A model generated the notes under the pieces. The model saw nothing but the letters and a program-made list of their open reading frames with translations. It was not told where the DNA came from and searched no databases. Shown piece by piece: positions 42,819 to 51,661 of a DNA stretch of 64,000 bases. A program made the translations under genes and the position numbers. Position 1 is the first letter of the stretch. Each line of letters opens with the position of its first letter. This DNA comes from Limimaricola sp. (GTDB lineage Bacteria; Pseudomonadota; Alphaproteobacteria; Rhodobacterales; Rhodobacteraceae). The DNA is taken from assembly GCF_016125575.1 (NCBI RefSeq), contig NZ_WGLM01000007.1, forward strand, positions 1-64,000, given 5' to 3'.

Positions 42819-44111
42819 ATGACCTGCCTGAAACCCGAAAATGCGCAACCCGGACGGACCGGCGCGGACGGGCGCGATTTCAACGCCTACGAGGTGATGG
42901 AGCCCCGCATCCCCGGCGTCGTGCCGGCGCCGATGAAGAACGGCCGGCCCGTGAAGGAGGCCAACCGCGCGCCCGAGGGGCTCTACAAGCCCAACTACAA
43001 CATCCTGACGCCGCACATGCGCTCGCCCGACTACGTGCAGATGTCGACCGCGGCGGCGATCACGATGGGGCTGGTCGAGGGCAAGATGCATGGCTGTTCC
43101 TGCACCCGCTGCCTCAACCTCCTGCTGACCTACCCCGAGGGCTGCCGCGCCAACTGCGCCTATTGCGGGCTGGCCCGCCACCGCGAGGCCGAGCGTAACT
43201 ATGCCGACCGCAACTTCATCCGCGTCGACTGGCCCGCCGTGCCGATGGACGAGGTGGTGGACCGCGTCGCGCGCGACGTGGCGGGCAGCCCGTTTCACCG
43301 GATGTGCATTTCGATGATCACCCACCCCAATTCCGACGAGGACACCGTGACGGTGCTGAAGAAATGGACCGACCGGATCGACCCCGACGCGATCCCGATC
43401 TCGATCCTGTCTAACCCCACCACGATGACGCGCAATGACGTGCAGGTGCTGCGCGACATGGGGTCCGATATCTTCACCGTGGCGCTGGACGCCGCCACGC
43501 CCGAACTGTTCGACCGCACCCGCGGCAAGGGCGTGCAATCGCCGCATACCTGGAAAAAGTACTGGGAAATCATGCTGGAAGCGCGCGACATCTTCGGGCC
43601 GCAGAAGTTCGGTGCGCATATCATCGTGGGCATGGGCGAAACCGAATACGACGTGATGAAGGTGGTGCAGGATCTGGTCGACTTGGGCGGGCACAGCCAC
43701 ATGTTCTGCTTCTTCCCCGAGAAGGGCAGCCTGATGGACCACCTGCCCGCCACCCCGCGCGATCAATGGCGGCGCGTGCAACTGGCGCGCTACCTTGTGG
43801 ATTATTGCGGCGTGCGGATCGAGCAGATGACCTTCGACGAGAACGGCCGCATCGTCGATTTCGGGATGCCGCAATCCGAGCTGTCGGTGATCATCGACGC
43901 CGGCATCGCCTTCCGCACCAGCGGTTGCCCCGGCAAGTTCGCCGATGATATCTCGGCATGCGACAGGCCCTATGGCGACAGCCCGCCCTCGAACATCGCC
44001 AGCTACCCGTTTGCCCCCAAGGAGGTGGACCTGCGCAAGATCCGCAGCCAGCTGGCGATGGAAAAGCCCGGCGAAAGCTACACGCCGGGCGAGGAGTTCG
44101 ACCTGCTCTGA
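42819..44111 (+). CDS. lipS1: Radical SAM lipoyl synthase subunit, LipS1-like (COG2516 type)
   Basis: A 430-residue radical SAM protein related to biotin synthase. The cluster motif is GCRANCAYC (CxxxCxxC), preceded by HGCSCTRC, and additional cysteines near the C-terminus (SGCPGKF, SACDRPYG) could bind an auxiliary cluster that donates sulfur. It works with the other LipS protein on octanoylated carrier. It lies ten bases after lipT. The LipS1 versus LipS2 label is uncertain. Confidence 0.8.
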   Translation: MTCLKPENAQPGRTGADGRDFNAYEVMEPRIPGVVPAPMKNGRPVKEANRAPEGLYKPNYNILTPHMRSPDYVQMSTAAAITMGLVEGKMHGCSCTRCLNLLLTYPEGCRANCAYCGLARHREAERNYADRNFIRVDWPAVPMDEVVDRVARDVAGSPFHRMCISMITHPNSDEDTVTVLKKWTDRIDPDAIPISILSNPTTMTRNDVQVLRDMGSDIFTVALDAATPELFDRTRGKGVQSPHTWKKYWEIMLEARDIFGPQKFGAHIIVGMGETEYDVMKVVQDLVDLGGHSHMFCFFPEKGSLMDHLPATPRDQWRRVQLARYLVDYCGVRIEQMTFDENGRIVDFGMPQSELSVIIDAGIAFRTSGCPGKFADDISACDRPYGDSPPSNIASYPFAPKEVDLRKIRSQLAMEKPGESYTPGEEFDLL

Positions 44112-44142
44112 CCCACAGGCGCGCCACCGAAAGGACCCCACC

Positions 44143-45231
44143 ATGACCAAGCCCTTCCGCGTGATCGACACCGGCATCCGCCCCTGCCGCGAACAGATGG
44201 CCTTCGACCAGGCGCTGATCGAGGCGCACAAGACGGGGGCGGTGCCCGACACGGTGCGCTTCCTGCAATTCCCGCCCTCGGTGCTGGTAGGCCGGCATCA
44301 GGCGATCAGCCAGGAGCTGAACCTGCCGGCCTGTCGCGCGGCGGGCGTGGGCATCGGGCGGCGGATCACCGGGGGTGGCGCGCTGTACCTCGACGAGGGG
44401 CAGTTCGGCTGGGAGTTGGTGTTCCACAAGGCGACGCTGGGCATCTCCAGCCTGGGCGATCTGGCGCGCGAGATTTGCGAAGCCGCCGCCGACGGGTTGT
44501 CACGCCTTGGCATCGCCGCGCGTTATCGGCCCCGCAACGATATCGAGGTGGACGGCCGCAAGATTTCCGGCACGGGCGGGTTCTTCGACGGCGATACGCT
44601 GTTCTATCAGGGCACCGTGCTGGCCGATATGGACGGGGCCAAGATGACCTCTCTGCTGAACATCCCCGCAGCGAAACTGGCCAAGCACGGCCAGACCAGC
44701 GGCGCGCAGCGGGTGGTGACCCTGCGCGAGCTCTTCGACGGCAAGCCGCCGCCGGTGGCCGAGGTCAAGCAGGCGCTGCTGGAGGGCTTTGCCGCGCGAC
44801 TGGGTATCGCGCCGGAATGGGGCGAGATCACCGCCGGGGAAGAGGCCGCCGCGAGGGCCATTTTCGCCGAGGAGATCGGCACCGACGAGTTTGTGTATGG
44901 CATCGACGACCCGACCCGCCCGGCTGACGTGCGCATCGGCGCCCATACCGGCGCGGGCGGCACGGTGACGGCGCATGTGCGGCTGGAAGGCCCCCGGCAG
45001 GACCGCATGCGCGAAATCGTCATCACCGGCGATTTCTTTGTCACGCCGCCCCGCATCATCGCCGATCTGGAGGCAGCACTGCGTGGCGTAACCGCCGCCG
45101 AATTGGCCGAGGCCGTGACGGCGTTTTTCGGCGCCTCGCAGGTGGGTTTGCTGACGGTCGCGCCACAGGACTTCACGACGGCGATCCTGAATGCCGTCGC
45201 CGGCGAGGTACAGGCCAAGGCCGACACCTGA
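44143..45231 (+). CDS. slpl(AB): sLpl(AB), lipoate-protein ligase of the sHdr type
   Basis: A 362-residue BPL/LplA/LipB-fold ligase. It has the substrate loop VGIGRRITGGGALYLDEGQFG and the catalytic-lysine region DGRKISGTGGFFDGDTLFYQGT, followed by a C-terminal accessory (B) domain (IGAHTGAGGTVTAHVRLEG). It attaches octanoate or lipoate to LbpA. It is the last gene of the lipoate run and converges on the RND pump gene. Confidence 0.85.
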   Translation: MTKPFRVIDTGIRPCREQMAFDQALIEAHKTGAVPDTVRFLQFPPSVLVGRHQAISQELNLPACRAAGVGIGRRITGGGALYLDEGQFGWELVFHKATLGISSLGDLAREICEAAADGLSRLGIAARYRPRNDIEVDGRKISGTGGFFDGDTLFYQGTVLADMDGAKMTSLLNIPAAKLAKHGQTSGAQRVVTLRELFDGKPPPVAEVKQALLEGFAARLGIAPEWGEITAGEEAAARAIFAEEIGTDEFVYGIDDPTRPADVRIGAHTGAGGTVTAHVRLEGPRQDRMREIVITGDFFVTPPRIIADLEAALRGVTAAELAEAVTAFFGASQVGLLTVAPQDFTTAILNAVAGEVQAKADT

Positions 45232-45235
45232 CGCG

Positions 45236-48200
45236 CTATTGGGCCGGCGTTCCTTCGGCCTTGATCGCCGCGGCGCGGGTCAGTTCCTTTTGCAACAACA
45301 CCTCTTCATGCGCACGCGGTTTCGAAAGGCGGGCAAAGATCAGGTAGGTCGCTGGCGTCAGGTAAAGGGTCGAGACGGCGGCGAAGCCCAGCGCGCCCAC
45401 AATCACCCAGCCTAACGCTGACCGCGCCTCGGCCCCCGGCCCGGTGGCCAGCACCAGCGGCAGCGCGCCAAGGATGGTGGCCAGTTTCGTCATCATGATC
45501 GGGCGCAGGCGGATCGCGCTCGCCTGCTCGATCGCCTCACGCACGGCAAGGCCCTGATCGCGTAACTGGTTGGCGAACTCGACCACAAGGATGCCGTTCT
45601 TGGCCATGATCCCCACCAGCAGCACCAGCCCGATCTGCGAATAGACGTTCAGCGTGCCGCCCGTCAGGATCAGCGCGAAAACCGCGGCCGCAAGGCCGAA
45701 CGGCACCGTCACCATGATGATCCCGGCGCTGACGAAGCTTTCGAATTGCGCGGCCAGTACCAGCAGGATTACCAGCGCGGCAAAGCCGAAGGTCACCGCC
45801 AGCCCGTTGGCGTTCTGGCCGATGGTGGCGGCCTCGGCCAGCGGAACGATTGAAACACCCGGCGGCAGTTCCGGCAGCAGCAGCGCGCGTGCCGCCTCGT
45901 AGGCATTGCCGATCGGGAAGCCATCGCTGAGGCCCGCGGTAATATCGACGGCGCGACGCTGGCTTTCGCGGCTGAGCGAGGGGGCCGCGGCGCTTTCCGA
46001 GATCGACACGATCGAGGACATCGGCACGAAGCGGCCATCGCCAGTGCGGGCAAAGATGTTTTCCAGATCCGTGGGGTCGTTGATCGGCTGGCTCGTCGAT
46101 TGCAGATAAATCGGGTAGGTCGTGTCGTTGAAGTTGACGTTGCCGATGGACTGGCCGTCCAGCATCGCCTGCAGGCTGGCGCCCACACCGGTGATGTCGA
46201 TGCCCAGCTGGTCGGCGCGGGCGCGGTCGATCTGCACCTGCACCTGCGCCTGCGTGGTGTCATAGCTTGACCGCACGTTGCCAAAGCGCGGGTCGGCCTG
46301 CAGCGCCTTGACGCTGGCGGCGGCGGCCTGGCCCAGCACGTCGTAATTGGTGCCAACGAGGGCGAATTGCAGGCCGTTGCCGCCGCCCCTGATGCGCAAA
46401 CTATTGGGCGAAATCGCGAAGGCGCGCACCCCCGGCACCTGCGAGATCAGGCCGTTGATCTGGCCGGCGATGGCCTGCTGACTGCGGCTGCGCTGATCCT
46501 CGGGCACGAGGCTGACCAGCATGAAACCGCGGTTGGTGCTGCCGCCGAATCCAGTGATGGAAAAGACGTTTGAAATCTCGCCGCTGGCCTTGATCGGCGC
46601 CAGAAGCTCCTCGATCCGGCTGATCTGGGCATTGGTGTAGTCAAGGCTGACGTTCTGCGGTGCCTGCACTATGACGGCGATGCGGCTGCGGTCTTCGGGC
46701 GGGGTCAGTTCGGTCCTGATCGTGGGAAAGGCAAACCACGCGATCGCGGCAAACAAAGCAGCGGCCGCCAACACCGCCAGCGGCGCGTTCAGCGCGCCGT
46801 GCAGCGTGCGGGCGTAGAACCTTGCCAGCATCATGCCGAAACGCGCGATAAGGCTGGGCTTGCGGCCCGCTTCATGTCCGCCATGCGCCACCGCGCGCGC
46901 CGCCATCATCGGCGTCAGCGACAGCGCCACCACCGACGAGACCAGCACCGCCATCGCCAGCGTCAGCCCGAATTCGCGAAACAGGCCGCCCACCTGCCCC
47001 GGCAGGAACGAGATGGGGATGAAGACCGCCGCCAGCGTCACCGTCGTGGCCAGCACCGCGAAATAAACCTCCTGTGTGCCCAGCACGGCGGCCGCGCGAG
47101 GGCCAAGTCCAAGGCTGCGCTGGCGCACGATGTTCTCCAGCACGACGATCGCGTCGTCCACCACGAGGCCGGTCGCCAGCACCAGCGCCAGCAGCGTCAG
47201 GATGTTGATGGAAAAGCCCGACAGGTAGATCCCCGCCAGTGCGCCCGCCAGCGCGATGGGCATCGAGACGGCCGGGATCAGTGTCGCGCGCCAGTCGCGC
47301 AGGAAGACGAAGATGATCGCGGTCACGACAAGGATAGAGATCACCATCGAGCGGATGACCTCGCTGACCGCGCCCCGGATGAAGACCGCGTCGTCGGAAT
47401 TGACGGTTATCTTGACATCTGGCGGCAGCGAAGGGGCAAGCGCCGCGATGGCGGCGTGGATGCCGTTGGAAATCGCGATGGTATTCGATTGCGCCTGACC
47501 GATGATCGACAGGCCCACGCCCGCCTTGCCCTCGGCGTTGATCCGGGTGCCGCTGGAATTGGGCGCCAGATAGACCGATGCCACGTCCGACAGCTTGACC
47601 CCGTCCTTGACCTGCAGCCCCATCGCCTGGCCAAGGTCGGTGATGCTGGCCGAGGCGCGCACGATGATGTTTTGGTTGGTCGCGTTGAGCGTCCCCGCCG
47701 GTACGTCGAACGAGATCTTCGCAAGCGCCTTTGAAACATCGGCCAGTGTCAGCCCCCGCGCGGCCAGCGCATCGGGCCGGATGTCGACGGTCAGGATCTG
47801 TGCCGCATCGCCGGCCAGCTGCACGTCGGCCACGCCGTCGACCGCCAGCAGCGGATCGAGGATCGTCGCATTCACAAGGTCGGTCAACGGCCCGATGCTC
47901 AGCTTGTCGGATGTCACCGACAGCCACATCACGCCCTGCGCGTTGCTGTCGGCCTTGACCACTGTGGGTGTCTTGGCATCGGCGGGCAGCGAGTTGGCGA
48001 CCCGGCTGATCGCGTCGCGCACGTCCGACGCGGCAATATTGATGTCGGTCGATCCGCTGAACTCCACCGTCGTGCGGCCACGGCCGTAGCTGGAGCTTGA
48101 GGAAACCCCGCTCACCCCGTTCACGCCCGCGATGGCGCCTTCAATGACCGAGGTGATCTCGGTATCCACGGTTTCAGCTGCCGCGCCGGGAAACTGGGTG

Positions 48201-48373
48201 TTGATGGTCAATACCGGGCGGCTGACATTGGGCAGCTCTTGCACCTGCATGCCAAGAATGGCGGCGATGCCCGCGACGAAGATGATCGCGTTCAGCACGA
48301 AGGCCAGAACCGGCCGGCGCACGAAAAGCGCCGCCAGTAGCGCACCCTGCTGAGAATTCTTGTTCTCGGCCAT
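45236..48373 (-). CDS. RND-family efflux transporter, inner-membrane pump
   Basis: A 1045-residue HAE1-type RND protein. The start MAENKNSQQGALLAALFVRRP leads into the first transmembrane helix. Typical features are PNVSRPVLTINTQFPGAAAETV, the TM4 DD pair in ATGLVVDDAIVVLENI, and GIMAKNGILVVEFANQ. Twelve transmembrane segments with two large periplasmic loops are expected. It exports hydrophobic compounds by proton antiport with the adaptor encoded next to it. No outer-membrane TolC gene is adjacent. Confidence 0.92.
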   Translation of the reverse strand: MAENKNSQQGALLAALFVRRPVLAFVLNAIIFVAGIAAILGMQVQELPNVSRPVLTINTQFPGAAAETVDTEITSVIEGAIAGVNGVSGVSSSSSYGRGRTTVEFSGSTDINIAASDVRDAISRVANSLPADAKTPTVVKADSNAQGVMWLSVTSDKLSIGPLTDLVNATILDPLLAVDGVADVQLAGDAAQILTVDIRPDALAARGLTLADVSKALAKISFDVPAGTLNATNQNIIVRASASITDLGQAMGLQVKDGVKLSDVASVYLAPNSSGTRINAEGKAGVGLSIIGQAQSNTIAISNGIHAAIAALAPSLPPDVKITVNSDDAVFIRGAVSEVIRSMVISILVVTAIIFVFLRDWRATLIPAVSMPIALAGALAGIYLSGFSINILTLLALVLATGLVVDDAIVVLENIVRQRSLGLGPRAAAVLGTQEVYFAVLATTVTLAAVFIPISFLPGQVGGLFREFGLTLAMAVLVSSVVALSLTPMMAARAVAHGGHEAGRKPSLIARFGMMLARFYARTLHGALNAPLAVLAAAALFAAIAWFAFPTIRTELTPPEDRSRIAVIVQAPQNVSLDYTNAQISRIEELLAPIKASGEISNVFSITGFGGSTNRGFMLVSLVPEDQRSRSQQAIAGQINGLISQVPGVRAFAISPNSLRIRGGGNGLQFALVGTNYDVLGQAAAASVKALQADPRFGNVRSSYDTTQAQVQVQIDRARADQLGIDITGVGASLQAMLDGQSIGNVNFNDTTYPIYLQSTSQPINDPTDLENIFARTGDGRFVPMSSIVSISESAAAPSLSRESQRRAVDITAGLSDGFPIGNAYEAARALLLPELPPGVSIVPLAEAATIGQNANGLAVTFGFAALVILLVLAAQFESFVSAGIIMVTVPFGLAAAVFALILTGGTLNVYSQIGLVLLVGIMAKNGILVVEFANQLRDQGLAVREAIEQASAIRLRPIMMTKLATILGALPLVLATGPGAEARSALGWVIVGALGFAAVSTLYLTPATYLIFARLSKPRAHEEVLLQKELTRAAAIKAEGTPAQ

Positions 48374-48387
48374 GACCGCGCGCGCCC

Positions 48388-49692
48388 CTAATTGCCGCTT
48401 GCGGGCGCGGCCGCGGCGGTGGTGCCACCTGCCCTGTTGCCCGTTCGCCCACCCGATTGCGGCCCCGATTGCGACCCTGGCCCAGGTGCCTTGGCCGCAG
48501 AACCACCGCCGGCCTGCTGGCCCCCCGCAGCGTCGGCCGGGGGTGCGCCTTGCACCTGAACCGTGGCGCCCGGCGACAGCCCGGCCAAACCTTCGGTCAC
48601 CAACATGTCGCCCACCTTTACCTCGCCTGCGACAAGCACGCTGTCGGTGTTGCGCTGTACGATACGCACCGGCACCTTTTCGGCCTTGTCGTCGACGACA
48701 CGCCAGACATACGAACCGTCGGTCCCCCACTGGATGGTCAGCGGATCAACCGCGATGAAGCTGTCACCGGGGAATTTCAGCGACACGGTAAAGGCCATGC
48801 CGGGGCTCAGGCGTCCGTCGGCATTGGAGACCTCGGCCTGCACCTGAAAGGTACCGCTGGCCGGGTCGATCCGGTTATCAATGGCGCTGACGGTTGCATC
48901 AAGCGAGAGCTGCGGCAGGGCCACCGGCACCACCTGCGCCGGATCACCAAGGCTGACCTTGCCCGACAGCCGCTCGGGCAGCCAGAAATTGATGCGCAGC
49001 TTGGAGCTGTCGACGATCGTGGTGAGCGCCGTTTGTGCCGTCACATCGGTGCCCACGCCCACCTGCAGGATGCCGACCGTGCCCGCGATGGGCGCGGTGA
49101 TGGTGCGGTCGGCAAGGTTCTTCTCGGCGGTACGCAGGTCGATCTCGGCGCTTTTCGCGGCCAGTTCGGCAGACTGGATCTGGCTCGCAGGCACCGCATT
49201 TGTCTGGCCCAGTTGTTGCGTGCGTGCCAGCGTGCGCTGGGCGTCGTCAAAGGTCAGCCGCGCCTTGTCGAGGGCCAGTTGCTGAACATCCATGTCGAGT
49301 TGCGCGATCACATCGCCGGGCTTGACGACCGTGCCGGCCTGAACCGGAATGGCCTTCAGGGTGCCACTGACCTCGGGCAGCACGGTGACCGACTGGATCG
49401 CCTCGCCCGAGCCCAGCGCCGAGACCTTGTCATTGATGATCTCGCTGGTTGCCGCTTTCAGTACCACGGTCGATGCGCGCGAGAACCGGCCGAAACCACC
49501 CCCGCCCGGCCGACCGCCGCCACCGGGACCCGCCGCTTCCTGAGCGGGAAGGGTAATGCCCACAGCCTCCAGCGGCCCGGCAAGGCCGATCTGGCGGGCA
49601 ATCCCGACGGCCCCGGGAAAGAAGGCAATCCAGAGCGCGCCCATCACGGCAACCACAACCAGAGAAATCAGAACCTGTTTCCAAAGCGACAT
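48388..49692 (-). CDS. RND periplasmic adaptor (membrane fusion protein)
   Basis: A 434-residue HlyD/AcrA-family adaptor. An N-terminal membrane anchor (LISLVVVAVMGALWIAFF) precedes a Gly-rich segment, then the lipoyl-like halves VLPEVSGTLKAIPVQAGTVVKPGDVIAQLD and ITAPIAGTVGILQVGVG around a coiled coil. A Gly/Ala-rich C-terminal tail is unusual. It is first in the two-gene operon with the pump. Confidence 0.9.
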   Translation of the reverse strand: MSLWKQVLISLVVVAVMGALWIAFFPGAVGIARQIGLAGPLEAVGITLPAQEAAGPGGGGRPGGGGFGRFSRASTVVLKAATSEIINDKVSALGSGEAIQSVTVLPEVSGTLKAIPVQAGTVVKPGDVIAQLDMDVQQLALDKARLTFDDAQRTLARTQQLGQTNAVPASQIQSAELAAKSAEIDLRTAEKNLADRTITAPIAGTVGILQVGVGTDVTAQTALTTIVDSSKLRINFWLPERLSGKVSLGDPAQVVPVALPQLSLDATVSAIDNRIDPASGTFQVQAEVSNADGRLSPGMAFTVSLKFPGDSFIAVDPLTIQWGTDGSYVWRVVDDKAEKVPVRIVQRNTDSVLVAGEVKVGDMLVTEGLAGLSPGATVQVQGAPPADAAGGQQAGGGSAAKAPGPGSQSGPQSGGRTGNRAGGTTAAAAPASGN

Positions 49693-49877
49693 GAAATTAC
49701 GACTTTCCGAGAGAAGCCCCTCATAGGTGGTCTGGATGGCGCCGCTGTCCAGAGCCGGCGGGTGCAGCAAGTCAGCATTGGCCCCGTCTCATGGTGCCGT
49801 CAAGCCGGGCCAGCCCGGCGGGACCCAGCTTGCCCGATCACATCCACGTTGCCGCCCGCGGTCGCACAGCCCGGTTC

Positions 49878-49891
49878 TTGACCCATGTCAA
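49878..49891 (+). promoter_or_regulatory. FNR-type box upstream of the por operon
   Basis: TTGAC-CCAT-GTCAA is a symmetric FNR/CRP-type site. A -10-like TAGGCT at 49914-49919 lies at the class II distance, putting the transcript start near 49926, next to the porG ATG at 49927. It predicts induction at low oxygen and a leaderless mRNA. Confidence 0.6.
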
Positions 49892-49926
49892 TGGCGGGTC
49901 TGCCGTCGGCCGCTAGGCTGCCTTCC

Positions 49927-50493
49927 ATGATCGAGATTCGTATTCATGGACGTGGCGGACAGGGCAGCGTTGCAGCCGCCTACCTGCTGGCCTCTGCCGC
50001 CTTCGAGGCGGGGTTTACCTGTCAGGCCTTCCCAAGCTTCGGGGCCGAGCGGCGCGGCGCGCCGGTCACCTCCTTCGTCCGGATCGACAGCGTGCCGATC
50101 CAGTTGCGCGCGCAGATCCGCGCGCCGGATTTCCTGATCGTGCAGGACGACACGCTGCTGCTGGACCACGGCATTACCGCGGGGCTGAAACCCGGCGGCG
50201 CGATGCTGGTCAATTCCGGCCGCAGCGCCGAGGATGTCGAAAAGGCCTTTGCCTGCCGGGCCTTTTGCGTGCCGGCCACCGCGATGGCGATCGAAGAGAT
50301 CGGCAAGCCCATTCCCAACACCGCGCTGCTGGCCGGCTTTCTCGCGCTGACCGGCCTGCTGCCCCCCGCGGCGCTGGCAGCGGCGCTGAAAGGCCGGTTC
50401 AAGGGCGACACTCTGGCCCATAACCTGACCCTGATCGACCGGGCCGCGGCCGCCGTACCGCAGGGCCTGTGGAAGGAGCCCGCCGATGCGTGA
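49927..50493 (+). CDS. porG: 2-oxoacid:acceptor oxidoreductase gamma subunit (PorG-like)
   Basis: A 188-residue catalytic-domain III protein, starting MIEIRIHGRGGQGSVAAAYLLA, then FPSFGAERRGAPVTSFVRI. This is the gamma subunit of four-subunit pyruvate-type ferredoxin oxidoreductases. ATG 49927 is chosen by homology; there is no clear ribosome binding site, consistent with a leaderless mRNA. It overlaps the alpha-subunit gene by eight bases. Confidence 0.88.
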   Translation: MIEIRIHGRGGQGSVAAAYLLASAAFEAGFTCQAFPSFGAERRGAPVTSFVRIDSVPIQLRAQIRAPDFLIVQDDTLLLDHGITAGLKPGGAMLVNSGRSAEDVEKAFACRAFCVPATAMAIEEIGKPIPNTALLAGFLALTGLLPPAALAAALKGRFKGDTLAHNLTLIDRAAAAVPQGLWKEPADA

Positions 50494-51661
50494 AGCCCTC
50501 GAAGGCAGCCTGGCCATCGCGCGTGCGGTGGCGCTGTGCAAACCCGACGTTGTCGCCGCCTACCCGATCACGCCGCAGACCCATATCGTGGAAAACCTCT
50601 CTCGCCTCGTGGCCGAGGGCGAGATGCATACCGAGTTCGTCAGCGTGGAATCCGAGTTCTCGGCGGCCTCGGTTGTGCTGGGTGCGGCCGCCGCCGGTGC
50701 GCGCGCCTACACCGCCACTGCCAGCCAGGGCGTGCTGTTGATGGCCGAAGTGCTGTTCAACATTGCGGGCCTGCGCATTCCGCTGGTCATGACGGTGGCC
50801 AACCGCGCGGTCAGCGCGCCGCTGTCGATCTGGAACGACCACGGCGACAGCATGGCGGTGCGCGATTCCGGCTGGATCCAGCTGCATTGCGTCGACAACC
50901 AGGAGGCGGTCGATACCACCATCCAAGCCTTCCGCATCGCGCAGGAAACCGAGTTGCCGGTGATGGTCTGCATGGACGGCTTCGTGCTGACCCACACGAT
51001 GGAGATCATCGATATGCCGTCGCAGGAAGAGGTCGCCGGCTGGCTGCCGCCCTTCGACTTTGCCCGCAAGCTCGACCCGACGGACCCGAAATCCTTCGGC
51101 ATGCTGGTGACGCCCGAGTATTTCGCCGAAATCCGCCACGCCCACCACGCCGCGATGACCCGCGCGCTGCCGGTGATCGACCAGATCGACAGGGACTGGG
51201 CCGCCCTGACCGGGCGCAGCAGCGGCGGCCTGCTGGAGGTCGAGGGCGATCCGGCCGCCGAAGTGGGCATCCTCGCCATGGGCTCGACCGTCGGCACACT
51301 GCGCGCCGGCATGGCCGCGCATGCCGAGGCCGCCGGCCCCGCCCGCATCATCAAGCTGCGCGCCTTCCGCCCCTTCCCGGCCGAGGCGCTGCGCGAGGCG
51401 GTCAAAGGGCTGAAACACCTCATCGTCATCGACCGCGCGATCTCGCCCGGCCTGGGCGGCATCGTCGGGACCGAGGTGGCGGCCGTTTTGGCCGACATGG
51501 CCGACCGGCCCCGCATCCACAACCACGCCATCGGGCTGGGTGGCCGCGACATCCCCGAGACGATCTACGCCGACCTGATGGCCGCCATTCGCGACCCTGA
51601 CGCGCCGGCCTTCTCGGTCTTTGACGTGGACCTCGAAAAACTGGCTCCGGAGGACCGCTGA
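50486..51661 (+). CDS. porA: 2-oxoacid:acceptor oxidoreductase alpha subunit (PorA-like)
   Basis: A 391-residue subunit with the YPITPQTHIVENLS pyrimidine-binding start, SVESEFSAASVVLGAAAAGARAYTATASQG, and a C-terminal transketolase-like domain (IKLRAFRPFPAEALREAV). It binds thiamine diphosphate together with the beta subunit. Pyruvate is the most likely substrate from overall similarity and the ppsA neighbour, but other 2-oxoacids cannot be excluded. GGAAGGAG precedes the ATG. Confidence 0.87.
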   Translation: MREALEGSLAIARAVALCKPDVVAAYPITPQTHIVENLSRLVAEGEMHTEFVSVESEFSAASVVLGAAAAGARAYTATASQGVLLMAEVLFNIAGLRIPLVMTVANRAVSAPLSIWNDHGDSMAVRDSGWIQLHCVDNQEAVDTTIQAFRIAQETELPVMVCMDGFVLTHTMEIIDMPSQEEVAGWLPPFDFARKLDPTDPKSFGMLVTPEYFAEIRHAHHAAMTRALPVIDQIDRDWAALTGRSSGGLLEVEGDPAAEVGILAMGSTVGTLRAGMAAHAEAAGPARIIKLRAFRPFPAEALREAVKGLKHLIVIDRAISPGLGGIVGTEVAAVLADMADRPRIHNHAIGLGGRDIPETIYADLMAAIRDPDAPAFSVFDVDLEKLAPEDR

